Notes: generated by a model from the letters alone, not told the origin. Shown: positions 51,465-60,790, numbered from the stretch's first letter. The stretch: 64,000 bases of DNA from Porphyromonas sp. oral taxon 275 (GCF_018127745.1 NZ_CP072333.1:992001-1056000); one strand, 5' to 3'. Program-made: numbers and translations.

Positions 51465-52001
51465 TTAGCGCGGGGCGGCGTTCTCCTCCTGGTCGAACCA
51501 CGAGGCGTACATCTGGTAGTTGTTGGCAATGCGCTCATTGAGCTCCTTGCTCTGCTCGGGGGAGACCTTCTTGATGAACTTGGCAGGGGTCCCAGCCCAG
51601 AGCGTGTAGGGCTCGATGAGGGTATTGGCTAGGACGACAGAGCCTGCCGCGACGATGGCGCCCTCGCCGACGACGGCGTGGTCCATGACCACGGAGCCCA
51701 TGCCGATGAGCGCGAGGTTCTCGATCTTGCAGCCGTGGAGCGTGACGTTGTGCCCGACCGAGACGTTGTCGCCGATCTCTATGGTAGACTTCTGATAGAG
51801 CGTGTGCACGACGGTGCCGTCCTGGATATTGACGTTGCGCCCGATGCGGATCGAATTGACGTCGCCGCGGAGCACGGCGTTGAACCATACGCTGCAGCCC
51901 TCGCCGAGGACGACATCACCGACGATGGTGGCGTTGACGGCGAGGAAGCAGCCTTCGCCGATCTGAGGCTCGAAGCCTCGTACCTTCTGTATATAAGCCA
52001 T
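51465..52001 (-). CDS. Gamma-class carbonic anhydrase family protein
   Basis: A 178-residue left-handed beta-helix (hexapeptide repeat) protein. The three metal-ligand histidines of the gamma class are present: H66 (DGTVVHTLY), H84 (SVGHNVT) and H89 (TLHGC), with the standard 5-residue spacing of the last two. It also keeps RGD (R45-D47) and Q60, equivalents of conserved residues in Cam/YrdA proteins. Activity of this short YrdA-like type is often weak or unproven. The gene sits 27 bp before the C1 peptidase gene. Confidence 0.9.
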   Translation of the reverse strand: MAYIQKVRGFEPQIGEGCFLAVNATIVGDVVLGEGCSVWFNAVLRGDVNSIRIGRNVNIQDGTVVHTLYQKSTIEIGDNVSVGHNVTLHGCKIENLALIGMGSVVMDHAVVGEGAIVAAGSVVLANTLIEPYTLWAGTPAKFIKKVSPEQSKELNERIANNYQMYASWFDQEENAAPR

Positions 52002-52057
52002 AGTAACTATGTTGGGATAATGCTGTGATTATAGGGCTAGGCACTCGGGCCTAGGGG

Positions 52058-53554
52058 TTAGGAGAAGCGGCGCTTGAGCTTCGCCAGTTGCTCTCGAGGC
52101 AGCTCGTAGTAGCCCACCACGAGAACGAAGACGAGCAGCAGCACGCTATTGAGCCCGAGGCGTAGATAGACGGACTCGGGCAGTAGCTGCGTGAGGCCAA
52201 GCTCGAGGGCATAGAGCGCCATGCAGAGGAGGCTGTAGCCGAGGAGCTTCGCCAGCTGATAGCGCACGGGATAGTAGCGCTGCCCGAGGAAGTAGGAGGC
52301 GACCATGACGGCGCCATTGGCCACCACGGAGGCCCAGGCACAGGCCATGAAGCCGTAGCGCGGAGCGAGTAGGACGATCATCACCACGGTGAGCGCACAG
52401 CCCAGCACCGAGAGGATCGTCCCCCAGTAGGTACGGTCGGTGACCTTGTACCAGAGGGAGAGATTGAAGTAGACACCGAACATCAGCTGCCCCATCATGA
52501 TCCAGGGCACGACGACGAGCCCTGGGTAGTAGGCGGGCTTGATGAGGAACTTCAGCACGTCGATATAGCTCATCACCCCGAGGAAGATGAAGAGGGTGAA
52601 GAGCACGTAGTAGGTCATCGCCGAGGAATAGGCACGGCGTGCCGCCTCGTCCCCCTTCTTGGTCTCAGCGAAGACGAAGGGGTCGTAGGCATAGCGGAAG
52701 GCTTGGGTGAAGAGCACCATCACGACGGCGAGCTTGTAGCAGGCGCCGTAGATCCCCAGCTGCGTGTGGGCGTAGTGCACGTCGTCGAAGAGCAGGGGGA
52801 AGAGCACCTTGTCGGCCTGGTTGTTGAAGTTACCCGCCAGCCCCAGCAGCAGCATCGGCAGGGCATAGCGCAGCATCTGCCCCAGCAGCCCGAGGTCGAG
52901 CCGCCCCCGCGCCTTGCGCAGCGTGGGGAGTAGCATCACCAGCTGCAGAGCGTTCCCCAGCAGATTGATCCCTAGGATGATGGGCAGCGCCGTCTGGCGT
53001 GGATCTAGCCCTAGGCCGAGCTGCGGGTAATGCGCTGAGAGCCAGGGCAGGCCGTAAAAGGCGAAGAGCGTCGCTAGGATGGTGAAGAAGACGAAGCTCA
53101 GGCGGATGACCGTGAAGCGCCACGGCCGCTGCTCGTAGCGCAGGTAGCCCAGCGGGATGGCCATGAAGGCATCGGAGGCGACAATCAGGAGCAGCAGGCT
53201 GAGCAGCTGACGCTGCCCCTCGACCTGCAGCGCTGCGGCTAAGGGGTCGAGGAAGAGCCAGCCCAGCAGCACGAAGAAGCTGGAGCTAATCCCCAGCGCA
53301 CTGAGGGTCGTGACGTAGACATCCCCAGGGCGCTCGTGCTTATTGGCAAAGCGGAAGAAAGCCGTCTCCATCCCGTAGGTCAGGAGGATCATCAGGAGCG
53401 CCGTCCAGGCATAGAGGTTGGTCATCTGCCCGAACTCCTCCGGCTGCATCACGCGTACGTAGACATAGGTCAGCAACCAGTTGAGGAAGCGGCCAAACAT
53501 ACTGCTCAGCCCGTAGAGCGCGGTGTCCTTGACCAGAGACTTGAAGGTACCCAT
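52058..53554 (-). CDS. Polysaccharide flippase (Wzx/RfbX-like oligosaccharide transporter)
   Basis: A 498-residue MOP-superfamily membrane protein with about 14 hydrophobic helices. The N-terminal TALYGLSSMFGRFLNWLLTY (residues 10-29) and YVRVMQPEEFGQMTNLYAW are the typical start of Bacteroidota Wzx-like proteins. It probably flips lipid-linked sugar across the inner membrane, but no glycosyltransferase cluster surrounds it, so the substrate (surface polysaccharide, LPS or peptidoglycan precursor) is open. It begins 32 bp after the ruvB stop. Confidence 0.88.
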   Translation of the reverse strand: MGTFKSLVKDTALYGLSSMFGRFLNWLLTYVYVRVMQPEEFGQMTNLYAWTALLMILLTYGMETAFFRFANKHERPGDVYVTTLSALGISSSFFVLLGWLFLDPLAAALQVEGQRQLLSLLLLIVASDAFMAIPLGYLRYEQRPWRFTVIRLSFVFFTILATLFAFYGLPWLSAHYPQLGLGLDPRQTALPIILGINLLGNALQLVMLLPTLRKARGRLDLGLLGQMLRYALPMLLLGLAGNFNNQADKVLFPLLFDDVHYAHTQLGIYGACYKLAVVMVLFTQAFRYAYDPFVFAETKKGDEAARRAYSSAMTYYVLFTLFIFLGVMSYIDVLKFLIKPAYYPGLVVVPWIMMGQLMFGVYFNLSLWYKVTDRTYWGTILSVLGCALTVVMIVLLAPRYGFMACAWASVVANGAVMVASYFLGQRYYPVRYQLAKLLGYSLLCMALYALELGLTQLLPESVYLRLGLNSVLLLVFVLVVGYYELPREQLAKLKRRFS

Positions 53555-53586
53555 AGCTGTGTGTCCTTAGCTTAGTGATCGCTCTA

Positions 53587-54630
53587 CTACTCCTCGTCGA
53601 AGAAGATGCTGGCTGGTCGTACACGGGGCGTACGCCCGAGGTGGCTGTAGGCGAGGTCTGTCGCCTCACGGCCGCGAGGCGTGCGCTTGATGAAGCCCTC
53701 CTTGATGAGGAAGGGCTCGTAGACCTCCTCGATCGTCCCCGAGTCCTCACCGAGCGCCGTGGCGATCGTGCTCAGACCGACGGGACCGCCCGCGAACTTA
53801 TCGATGATGACACCCAGTAGCTTGTTGTCTATATAGTCCAGGCCGTAGCGGTCGATATTCAGGGCCTCGAGGGCATAGCTGGCGATGGCTTGGTCGATGC
53901 GTCCGTCGCCCTTGACCTGAGCGAAGTCACGGACGCGGCGCAGCAGGGCGTTGGCGATACGCGGCGTCCCGCGGCTACGTGAGGCCACCTCGACGGCAGC
54001 GCTCGTATCACAAGGGCTACCGAGGAGCTCGGCCGAGCGTAGGACGATCCCCGCCAGCGTCTGTACATCGTAGTACTCGAGGTGGAGGTTGATGCCGAAG
54101 CGGGCTCGCAGGGGCGCCGTCAAGAGGCCGCTACGCGTCGTGGCTCCGACGAGGGTGAAGGGATTGAGGTCGATCTGTATGGAGCGAGCACTGGGGCCCT
54201 TGTCCAGCATGATATCGATGCGGTAGTCCTCCATGGCGGAGTAGAGGTACTCCTCTACGACGGGACTGAGGCGATGGATCTCGTCGATGAAGAGCACATC
54301 GTTGGGCTCGAGGGAGGTCAAGAGCCCCGCGAGATCCCCAGGCTTATCGAGCACTGGGCCTGAGGTCACCTTGATGCCGACCCCGAGCTCCGAGGCGATG
54401 ATGTGTGAGAGGGTCGTCTTGCCCAGCCCCGGAGGGCCATACAGCAGGACGTGGTCTAGTGCGTCGGAGCGCAGCTTAGCGGCTTGGACGAAGACCTTGA
54501 GATTCTCCACGGCCTTGTCTTGACCGCTGAAGCTAGCGAAGGACAGCGGGCGTAGCGCCTTGTCTATATCTTGCTCCTCCTGCGGGAGCACCTCTTGATT
54601 GCGTATGTCGAAGCTATCGGGATAGGGCAT
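53587..54630 (-). CDS. ruvB: Holliday junction branch-migration ATPase RuvB
   Basis: A 347-residue AAA+ motor with RuvA and RuvC partners elsewhere. [20 protein letters not shown] (about 26-45) is the N-terminal RuvB signature; Walker A is GPPGLGKT (65-72); Walker B is [11 protein letters not shown] (about 113-123); sensor 1 is GATTRSG; the winged-helix domain ends with [16 protein letters not shown]. It starts 3 bp after the alpha/beta hydrolase stop in the same operon. Confidence 0.97.
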   Translation of the reverse strand: MPYPDSFDIRNQEVLPQEEQDIDKALRPLSFASFSGQDKAVENLKVFVQAAKLRSDALDHVLLYGPPGLGKTTLSHIIASELGVGIKVTSGPVLDKPGDLAGLLTSLEPNDVLFIDEIHRLSPVVEEYLYSAMEDYRIDIMLDKGPSARSIQIDLNPFTLVGATTRSGLLTAPLRARFGINLHLEYYDVQTLAGIVLRSAELLGSPCDTSAAVEVASRSRGTPRIANALLRRVRDFAQVKGDGRIDQAIASYALEALNIDRYGLDYIDNKLLGVIIDKFAGGPVGLSTIATALGEDSGTIEEVYEPFLIKEGFIKRTPRGREATDLAYSHLGRTPRVRPASIFFDEE

Positions 54631-54633
54631 TAC

Positions 54634-55683
54634 TTAGTGCTGTGGGGGAAGTTGGTCGAGGAAGCGGAAGAGCTGACGATAGGCCTCCGCGTAGGCCGCG
54701 CTATCGCTCGAGAGGAAGAGATCGTGCAGTCCGCCTACGATGCGGACGGGCTGCACCTTGTCCCCGAGCATGAGGCCGTAGCGCTGGATGTCGTCTACGT
54801 CGAGGACGAGATCAGCACGTCCGTAGGCGGGCTGCCAGGCGCCACGAGCACGAATGGAGCTGTCGGAGCTCATCAGCAGGATGGGCATGCGCAGGCTGAG
54901 GCCGCGCTGCACCTGCTGGTGGCCGCGTCGTATAGCACGCAGCCACTCGAGACGAATGGTGTGCCCCTTAGCCTTCTTCCACTCCGTATTATAGTCCCAC
55001 AGCCCGTGGTAGCGCTTCAGGAGGCTCTGCGCGTAGAGGTCGGGCTCCTCCGAGATCCCAGCGACGATGGTGCGGGGACTTACTCGGCCTATGCCATCAA
55101 GCATGGGGATGACGAGCCGCTCCTGCACCTTGCTGAAGTTGAAGTCAAGGAAGGGACTATTGAGCACCAGTGCCTGGATGCTGTCGCTATTATGCGTGTC
55201 CTCTAAGTAGAGGCTGGTGATGAGGCCGCCCGTAGAGTGCGCCATGAGGACGAGCTCCCGAGCGCCCCCCGCCTTGATCTGCTGGATGGCCTTGGCTAGG
55301 TCAGCGTAGTACTCCCTCAGGTGGCGCACCTCGAAGGGGTCCTGCCTGCTGGAGAGGCTGCGCCCATACTTGCGCAGGTCTAGCGCGTAGAAGGCATAGC
55401 CGTGCCGTGTGATGCTGTCGCCGAGGGCAGACTGGAAGAAGTAATCGTTGTACCCGTGTACGTACAGCAGGGCGCGCGGTGCCTCGAGGAGCGTGTCGCA
55501 CCGTACGAGCGTCGCCGTGACGGGCCCAGAGTAGTCTCGCCCTTGGTCTATGGTGAGGCAGCTGTAGCCCTCGAGGATATCGGGCCGCCACTGAGCCTCG
55601 GCTCGGGAGACCAGCAGAAGCGGCAGCAGCAGGAGCAGTCCCAGGAGGAGCGCTCGGTGGTGGAGTCCTTTCGTCACTAGCAT
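54634..55683 (-). CDS. Exported alpha/beta hydrolase (serine aminopeptidase S33 / lysophospholipase-like)
   Basis: A 349-residue hydrolase. The start at 55683 gives a signal peptide (Leu-rich core, cleavage after SRAEA, about residue 30); the open frame continues upstream to 56013 but there it covers the preceding gene and has no homology. The nucleophile elbow is MAHSTGGLIT (Ser in H-S-T-G-G), with LLYVHGYNDYFF as the oxyanion strand and a C-terminal His in VGGLHDLFLSSD. Likely periplasmic esterase, lipase or peptidase; substrate unknown. It follows a T9SS cargo gene by 13 bp. Confidence 0.83.
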   Translation of the reverse strand: MLVTKGLHHRALLLGLLLLLPLLLVSRAEAQWRPDILEGYSCLTIDQGRDYSGPVTATLVRCDTLLEAPRALLYVHGYNDYFFQSALGDSITRHGYAFYALDLRKYGRSLSSRQDPFEVRHLREYYADLAKAIQQIKAGGARELVLMAHSTGGLITSLYLEDTHNSDSIQALVLNSPFLDFNFSKVQERLVIPMLDGIGRVSPRTIVAGISEEPDLYAQSLLKRYHGLWDYNTEWKKAKGHTIRLEWLRAIRRGHQQVQRGLSLRMPILLMSSDSSIRARGAWQPAYGRADLVLDVDDIQRYGLMLGDKVQPVRIVGGLHDLFLSSDSAAYAEAYRQLFRFLDQLPPQH

Positions 55684-55696
55684 AGGATCATAGGAA

Positions 55697-56260
55697 TTAG
55701 CGTACCGTGAGACGGCAGACGAGGGTCTGTGTGGGGAAGATCGCACGCAGGAGATAGACGCCTGCGGGCAGCTGTAGGGGGACCTCACGGCTGCCGCGGG
55801 CGGAGAGGAGCTTACGACCTGAGAGGTCCATGATGTCGAGCTGCGTGAGTTCGGTCGAGGCTCGCAGCTGCTTGCCATAGAGCCAAACTCGCGAGATCTC
55901 CTGCACGCTATTGGCCTGGTCGGTGGCCCTGAGACGCGTGCTCTGAGCCTGGGAGCTACGGTAGTAGAAGCCCCCGATGACATTCCCCCCTGAGATGAGA
56001 TAGGTGCCGCCATTGGTCAGCTCCACCGCCCCATGCTCTGGAGCGGCGAAGATGCGTGTCGTCAGGCGAGGCGTCTGGATGCGCTTGGTCAGCGAGGGGA
56101 AGCGTGTGACGGTGTCGGCTAGCGCATTGTAGCTCGTCGTGTAGGCGGCGTACTGGTAGCCGGGGCTCTGTGCCTGCAGTCTTGGGGTAGCCAGTAGGCA
56201 GAGCCCGAGCGAGAGCAGGGCAAAGCGGCGAGACGTGCGGTGGAGGGTCTGTCGGAGCAT
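55697..56260 (-). CDS. Small secreted protein with T9SS type A C-terminal domain
   Basis: A 187-residue protein with a signal peptide (LLSLGLCLLATPRLQAQ, cleavage about residue 31) and a C-terminal sorting domain of about 70-80 residues: LDIMDLSGRKLLS (about 143-155), LPAGVYLLRAI and a final CRLTVR, which match the TIGR04183-type domain that directs export through the type IX secretion system. Only some 80 residues remain between signal and sorting domain, too few for a usual enzyme, so it may be a surface or signalling component. It lies 8 bp before the cdaA stop region in the operon. Confidence 0.8.
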   Translation of the reverse strand: MLRQTLHRTSRRFALLSLGLCLLATPRLQAQSPGYQYAAYTTSYNALADTVTRFPSLTKRIQTPRLTTRIFAAPEHGAVELTNGGTYLISGGNVIGGFYYRSSQAQSTRLRATDQANSVQEISRVWLYGKQLRASTELTQLDIMDLSGRKLLSARGSREVPLQLPAGVYLLRAIFPTQTLVCRLTVR

Positions 56261-56268
56261 GAGGACGG

Positions 56269-57036
56269 CTATTCTTGGGTGAGCAGCTGGCGCAGCTCCT
56301 CTGGGGTGATGTCTACGAGGATCTCCCCGCTATAGGCCAGAGAGATCGTGCCACGCTCCTCGCTGATGATGATGACCTTGGCATCGGTCTTCTGCGCTAG
56401 GCCGAGTGCCGAGCGGTGGCGAAGCCCCAGGTCCTTATTGAGGTCAGGGTTGCTCGCTACGGGCAGGATGCAGCCCGCGGCACAGATCTTCCCCCCGGCG
56501 ATGATCATCGCCCCGTCATGCATGGGGCTATTCTTGAAGAAGATGTTCTCGATGAGTCGGGCATTGACGCTGGCTGTGAAGCGCTCCCCCGCGTGCTGAT
56601 AGGACGAGAGGTCCATAGAGCCCTGCACGGCGATGAGTGCCCCCGTCTTCTTACGCGCCATATTCATACACGCCAGGACAATAGGAGCGATGTACTCGGC
56701 CTCAGACTGCTCCTCCTGCCCTACACGCAGCAGGCGCCGTAGGCGACGCCAGCGCTGGGCCGAGCCTATGGTAACGAGGATCTTGCGTATCTCCTCTTGG
56801 AAGATGATCACCAGGAGCAGCACCCCGATGTTGGCAAACTTGTCGAGGAGCGCCCCCATGAGGCGCATCTGGAGCACCTGGGAGATCAGCAGCCAAAGGA
56901 CGACAAAGGCGATGATCCCCGAGAAGAGCGAGCGGGAGCCTGAGTAGCGCAGGGTCACATAGGCGTAGTAGAGGCAGGTCGCCAACATGAGGATATCGAT
57001 GATATCCTTGATCGAGATCTGTAGCCAGGCAAGCAT
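56269..57036 (-). CDS. cdaA: Diadenylate cyclase CdaA
   Basis: A 255-residue enzyme that makes cyclic di-AMP from two ATP. Three N-terminal transmembrane helices (residues ~10-80) precede the DAC domain, with the DGA motif at 174-176 (MHDGAMIIAGG) and RHR at 206-208 (GLRHRSALG). This is the standard CdaA layout. c-di-AMP usually controls potassium transport, osmotic balance and cell-wall homeostasis. It follows folP with a 40-bp gap, an order seen in many Bacteroidota. No separate phosphodiesterase is in the window. Confidence 0.95.
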   Translation of the reverse strand: MLAWLQISIKDIIDILMLATCLYYAYVTLRYSGSRSLFSGIIAFVVLWLLISQVLQMRLMGALLDKFANIGVLLLVIIFQEEIRKILVTIGSAQRWRRLRRLLRVGQEEQSEAEYIAPIVLACMNMARKKTGALIAVQGSMDLSSYQHAGERFTASVNARLIENIFFKNSPMHDGAMIIAGGKICAAGCILPVASNPDLNKDLGLRHRSALGLAQKTDAKVIIISEERGTISLAYSGEILVDITPEELRQLLTQE

Positions 57037-57076
57037 ATAGTCAGTCGAGATGAGCTAGTAGGATGAAGGGAGCACG

Positions 57077-57997
57077 CTAGCGAGGCTCAGCCTCGTCGTG
57101 GGGCGTCAGAGAGTCACGCCGCTCGTAGTAGTGTAGCGCCTCGTCAGCGCGCTTGTAGGGCTGGAGCTGCTGCCACAGACGCACGGCCTCGACAGCCGCC
57201 GCCACATCGTGGACACGCAGGATGGAGGCGCCTCGCTCTAGGGCAAGGGTATTGAGGACGGTGGTACCGTTGAGCGCCTCCTCAGGGGAGATGCCGAGGC
57301 TACGATAGATCATACTCTTGCGCGAGACGCCTACCAGCAGGGGCTGAGGCAGGAGGCGATGCAGCTCCCCAAGGCGCTCCAGGAGCTCGAAGTTCTGCTC
57401 CAGCGTCTTGCTGAAGCCGAAGCCTGGGTCTAGGATCAGGTCGTGTAGCCCCAGCGCCGTCAGCTCCCCGACGCGCTGGATGAAGTAGTCGAGGACCTCC
57501 AGCGTGACGTCCGCGTAGTCCGTCTGCTGCATCATGTCCTGCGGTGTCCCGCGCATGTGCATCAGGATGTAGGCTACCTGTAGCTCGGCTACCGTGCGGT
57601 ACATCTCGGGGTCGAGTGCTCCGCCAGAGATATCATTGATGCAGGCTACACCCTGCTCCTCGACGGCCCAGCGTGCGATGTCGGCACGGAAGGTGTCGAG
57701 CGATACGGGTAGCTCGGGATAGTCGCACCGTAGGATGCTGAGGACGAGCTCCAGACGCTGGCGCTCCTCCTCGGGGCTCACCTCGGCTGCCCCTGGACGC
57801 GAGCTGTAGGCTCCGACATCGGCGATGCTGGCCCCCTCGGCAATGAGCTGCTGGATACGCACATGCAGCGCCTCCTCCCCCCCGACACGGCTCCCCGCGT
57901 AGAAGGAGTCGGGAGTCACGTTGATGATCCCCATCACGAGCGGAGTGTCGAGGCTGTAGAGGCGAGAGCCGAGCCTAAGGGTAGTGCGTCGCAGCAT
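57077..57997 (-). CDS. folP: Dihydropteroate synthase
   Basis: A 306-residue TIM-barrel enzyme that joins pterin diphosphate and p-aminobenzoate in folate synthesis, the sulfonamide target. Motifs: MGIINVTPDSFYAGSR (about residues 22-37), ADVGAYSSRPGA (about 60-71), DLILDPGFGFSKT (about 184-196), VGVSRKS and VHDVAAAVEA. The C-terminus carries about 25 extra residues rich in charged amino acids. It is flanked by 5-formyl-THF cyclo-ligase and cdaA. Confidence 0.95.
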   Translation of the reverse strand: MLRRTTLRLGSRLYSLDTPLVMGIINVTPDSFYAGSRVGGEEALHVRIQQLIAEGASIADVGAYSSRPGAAEVSPEEERQRLELVLSILRCDYPELPVSLDTFRADIARWAVEEQGVACINDISGGALDPEMYRTVAELQVAYILMHMRGTPQDMMQQTDYADVTLEVLDYFIQRVGELTALGLHDLILDPGFGFSKTLEQNFELLERLGELHRLLPQPLLVGVSRKSMIYRSLGISPEEALNGTTVLNTLALERGASILRVHDVAAAVEAVRLWQQLQPYKRADEALHYYERRDSLTPHDEAEPR

Positions 57998-58014
57998 GTA
58001 TCTATAAGGATGCG

Positions 58015-58551
58015 TTAGGGGTAAATCAATTCGTCCATCGGAAGGTCCCAGTCCTCGCGGGGTAGTCGGTCTACGCGCTCTATGCCGTAGCTGACCCCAA
58101 TGCGATAGGCACCCGTCCGACTGAGGTAGCGGTCGTAGTAACCCTTGCCGCGGCCGAGGCGATAGCCCTCGCGGTCGAAGGCCAGGGCTGGGATGATGAG
58201 TAGCTCCAGCTCCTCGGGGGCTATGGGCTGCGCGCCCTCTAGCTCGGGCTCCTCGAGGCCGAAGTGCCGCGAGCGCTCCAGCTCCATCCCTGGGCTGTAG
58301 GGAAGGTACACGAGCTCCGTATCGGAGACGACGCGCGGGAGGTAGAGCTCCTTGCCCGAGCGAGCCATCAGCGGGCTCAGGTCGGGCTCGTCGGGCAGCG
58401 CCCGATACAGCCCCACACGCCGAGCGGCCTGCCAGCGGGGGTGCTGCTCTAGCTGCTCGACGATACGCACGCTCCAGCGCTCACGCTCCTCGGCGGTGAG
58501 TAGCCTGCTGGCTGCACGTAGCCTCTGACGTAGCTCCTGCTTCGACTCCAT
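58015..58551 (-). CDS. 5-formyltetrahydrofolate cyclo-ligase
   Basis: A 178-residue enzyme that converts 5-formyl-THF to 5,10-methenyl-THF with ATP. The signature GRGKGYYDRYL (about residues 133-143) and SYGIERVDRLP near the C-terminus define the family. I prefer the ATG at 58551; a GTG directly after the upstream stop (58569) would add six residues (MPARPI) without homology. It stands between the S41 protease and folP, linking two folate-related genes. Confidence 0.92.
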   Translation of the reverse strand: MESKQELRQRLRAASRLLTAEERERWSVRIVEQLEQHPRWQAARRVGLYRALPDEPDLSPLMARSGKELYLPRVVSDTELVYLPYSPGMELERSRHFGLEEPELEGAQPIAPEELELLIIPALAFDREGYRLGRGKGYYDRYLSRTGAYRIGVSYGIERVDRLPREDWDLPMDELIYP

Positions 58552-58569
58552 GATGGGACGGGCGGGCAC

Positions 58570-60240
58570 TTAGCCCTTCTTCGGCTTCCAGTCGGGCGAC
58601 TCGAGGATCTCCAGCGCTTTGATCACCTCGGGATCACGCTCGTTGCGCAGCTCGTAGAAGAGGTTCCTGTCCCCGCCGATGAGGTCGGCGATGAGCGCGA
58701 TGAGATCACGGCGTAGGAGCGGCGCGCACTCCAGCAGCATCCCAGGACGCTGGGGTACTCCGTAGCGCTGCGCATAGACGGCATAGCTGGAGACCAGCTG
58801 GTCGCCTATGCCCTGCAGGTGCTTGTCGAGGGCGCTGGCGGTCTGGTGCGCCAGGAGCTCCGTACGGTGCGCATCGGCGTAGCTGAAGGCGAAGCGCATC
58901 AGCGTCCCCGAGCGCATCAGCCGCACGTAGTAGGCATTGAGCCCCGTGCTATCGCGGGGGACGAAGATATCGGGCGTGATGCCGCCGCCGCCATAGACGA
59001 CGCGCCCCATGCGCGTGTAGTAGCGGGTCGTGTCGGGACGTGAGACGCTGTCGGCCGAGAAGAGCTCACCATGTAGGTAGCGCTCCTCGATGTCCTCGGC
59101 GTAGGCCTCCAGTCCCTTGGCATAGCTCTTCTGTATGCTACGCCCCGAGGGGGTGTAGTAGCGGGCTACGGTCAGGCGCAGCACGCTGCTATCCGAGAGG
59201 GTGAAGGGCACCTGGACCAGCCCCTTGCCGAAGGTGCGACGCCCTACGATGAGGGCGCGGTCTAGGTCCTGCATCGCGCCAGAGAAGATCTCGCTGGCGC
59301 TGGCGCTATTCTCATTCACGAGCACCGTCACGGGCGTCTGACGTAGACGCCCCGTGCGTGGGCTGGTGAAGTTCTCACGTGGGTAATGTGCCCCTTGGTT
59401 ATAGACGAGGAGGTTGCCCTTATCGAGGAACTCGCTGAGCAGCGTCGTAGCTGCCTGCAGGTAGCCCCCGCCATTGTCTCTCAGGTCGATCAGAATGCGC
59501 TCTATCCCCTCGGATGCGTGATCCGCCCAAGCCTGCTGGAACTCCTGAGGCGTCTGCGCGCCCCACTTATTGAGCCGCACATAGAGCACGTGCGGACGTA
59601 TCATATAGGCGGCATCGATGCTCGAGACAGGCACCGCACCGCGCACGACAGCGCTCTCAAAGGTCTTCACCCCGCGCTTGATGAGCAGCCGCACGACGGT
59701 ATCCTCAGGGCCCTTCAGCGCCTTCATGATCTCCTCGGTGGTGATGGAGTCCTTGACGAGGTTCGTCTGCCCTGCCTTGAGGATGCGGTCCCCAGGCTTG
59801 AGGCCCGCACGCTCACTCGGCCCTCCCTCGATCACTCGGACGACGACGACGGTATCCAGCAGCGTATTGAACTGTACACCTATCCCTGCGAAGGAGCCTT
59901 CGAGTCCCTCCGTCTCCTGGCGATTGGCCTCGGCATTGAGGTAGACCGAGTGCGGGTCGAGCTGAGAGAGGATGAGGGGAAGGGCCTGCTCCTGCAGGCT
60001 ATCGAAGTCTACCGAATCGACATAGTAGCGCTCTATGAGCCCGTAGATCGTCCCGAGCTTACCGAGGCCAGCGGAGGAGCGACCTAGACCTAGGTACACT
60101 CCCGTGAAGATGCCCCCGAGGAAGAGGAGGCAGATGATCGTGATGTAGGCGAGCCAGCGCAGGAGGCGTCCCCCCTTGGACTTGGGGGCTGGAGCCTCGG
60201 GCTGGGAGGGCTGGGCGTTTGCGTCCTTGAGTTCTTGCAT
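58570..60240 (-). CDS. S41-family C-terminal processing peptidase
   Basis: A 556-residue membrane-anchored protease. One N-terminal helix (residues 28-51) is followed by a PDZ domain (about 115-195; GIGVQF, GPSERAGLKPGDRIL) and the S41 catalytic domain with the Ser of NENSASASEIFSG (about S314) and Lys of RRTFGKGLVQ (K339). Such CtpA/Tsp-like proteases trim or degrade periplasmic proteins. A C-terminal extension (about 440-556) has no known motif. It begins 57 bp after the dCMP deaminase stop, same strand. Confidence 0.93.
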   Translation of the reverse strand: MQELKDANAQPSQPEAPAPKSKGGRLLRWLAYITIICLLFLGGIFTGVYLGLGRSSAGLGKLGTIYGLIERYYVDSVDFDSLQEQALPLILSQLDPHSVYLNAEANRQETEGLEGSFAGIGVQFNTLLDTVVVVRVIEGGPSERAGLKPGDRILKAGQTNLVKDSITTEEIMKALKGPEDTVVRLLIKRGVKTFESAVVRGAVPVSSIDAAYMIRPHVLYVRLNKWGAQTPQEFQQAWADHASEGIERILIDLRDNGGGYLQAATTLLSEFLDKGNLLVYNQGAHYPRENFTSPRTGRLRQTPVTVLVNENSASASEIFSGAMQDLDRALIVGRRTFGKGLVQVPFTLSDSSVLRLTVARYYTPSGRSIQKSYAKGLEAYAEDIEERYLHGELFSADSVSRPDTTRYYTRMGRVVYGGGGITPDIFVPRDSTGLNAYYVRLMRSGTLMRFAFSYADAHRTELLAHQTASALDKHLQGIGDQLVSSYAVYAQRYGVPQRPGMLLECAPLLRRDLIALIADLIGGDRNLFYELRNERDPEVIKALEILESPDWKPKKG

Positions 60241-60297
60241 ACCCTTATATATACGGTGTATTATTGGTCGGTCGTGTGTGTCCTCGGGCGGGGAGGC

Positions 60298-60756
60298 CTA
60301 GGCCTCGTCCTCGAGCGGGATATAGTCCACCTGGATGCCCGCACGCTCCAGCAGGTCGATCCCGTCACGCAGACGGTACTCTATGCTGTAGACGACACGG
60401 ACGATATGGCTCTGGATGATGAGCTTGGCGCACTCGATACAGGGGGCATCGGTGACGTAGACGGTAGCACCTATGCTGCTCTGAGTGCTGCTGGCGAGCT
60501 TGGTGATGGCGTTGGCCTCGGCATGGAGCACATAGTGCTTCGTCAGTCCGTCCTCATCCTCACAGACGTTCTCGAATCCCACGGGCGTGCCGTTGTAGCC
60601 GTCCGAGATGATGCTCTTATCCTTGACGATCAGGGCGCCGACCTTGCGGCGCTCGCAGTAGGAGTTCTCCGCCCAGATCTTAGCCATACGCAGATAGCGT
60701 CGGTCGAGTGCGAGCTGCTTATCGTCCTGCTCCTTGGTGCTGCTTACTCCCATCAT
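60298..60756 (-). CDS. Deoxycytidylate (dCMP) deaminase
   Basis: A 152-residue zinc enzyme that converts dCMP to dUMP for thymidylate synthesis. The active site is H78-A-E80 (YVLHAEANAI) with C106-x2-C109 (APCIECAK). I chose the ATG at 60756: an in-frame start at 60786 lies inside the -7 promoter box (60783-60790). It is the first gene of a long same-strand run ending at 50022, in which most intergenic gaps are under 60 bp. Confidence 0.93.
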   Translation of the reverse strand: MMGVSSTKEQDDKQLALDRRYLRMAKIWAENSYCERRKVGALIVKDKSIISDGYNGTPVGFENVCEDEDGLTKHYVLHAEANAITKLASSTQSSIGATVYVTDAPCIECAKLIIQSHIVRVVYSIEYRLRDGIDLLERAGIQVDYIPLEDEA

Positions 60757-60782
60757 TAGAATACTGCTTAATAAGTCTTTCC

Positions 60783-60790
60783 GCAAAGAT
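60783..60790 (-). promoter_or_regulatory. -7 promoter box of the dCMP deaminase run
   Basis: Minus-strand TATCTTTG matches TAnnTTTG, about 27 bp before the ATG at 60756. No clear -33 element. Confidence 0.65.

Noticed and set aside
54634-56013. N-terminally extended alpha/beta hydrolase
   Set aside because: The extra 110 residues overlap the T9SS-protein gene, are low-complexity Ser/Arg/Pro-rich shadow sequence, and place the signal peptide internally.
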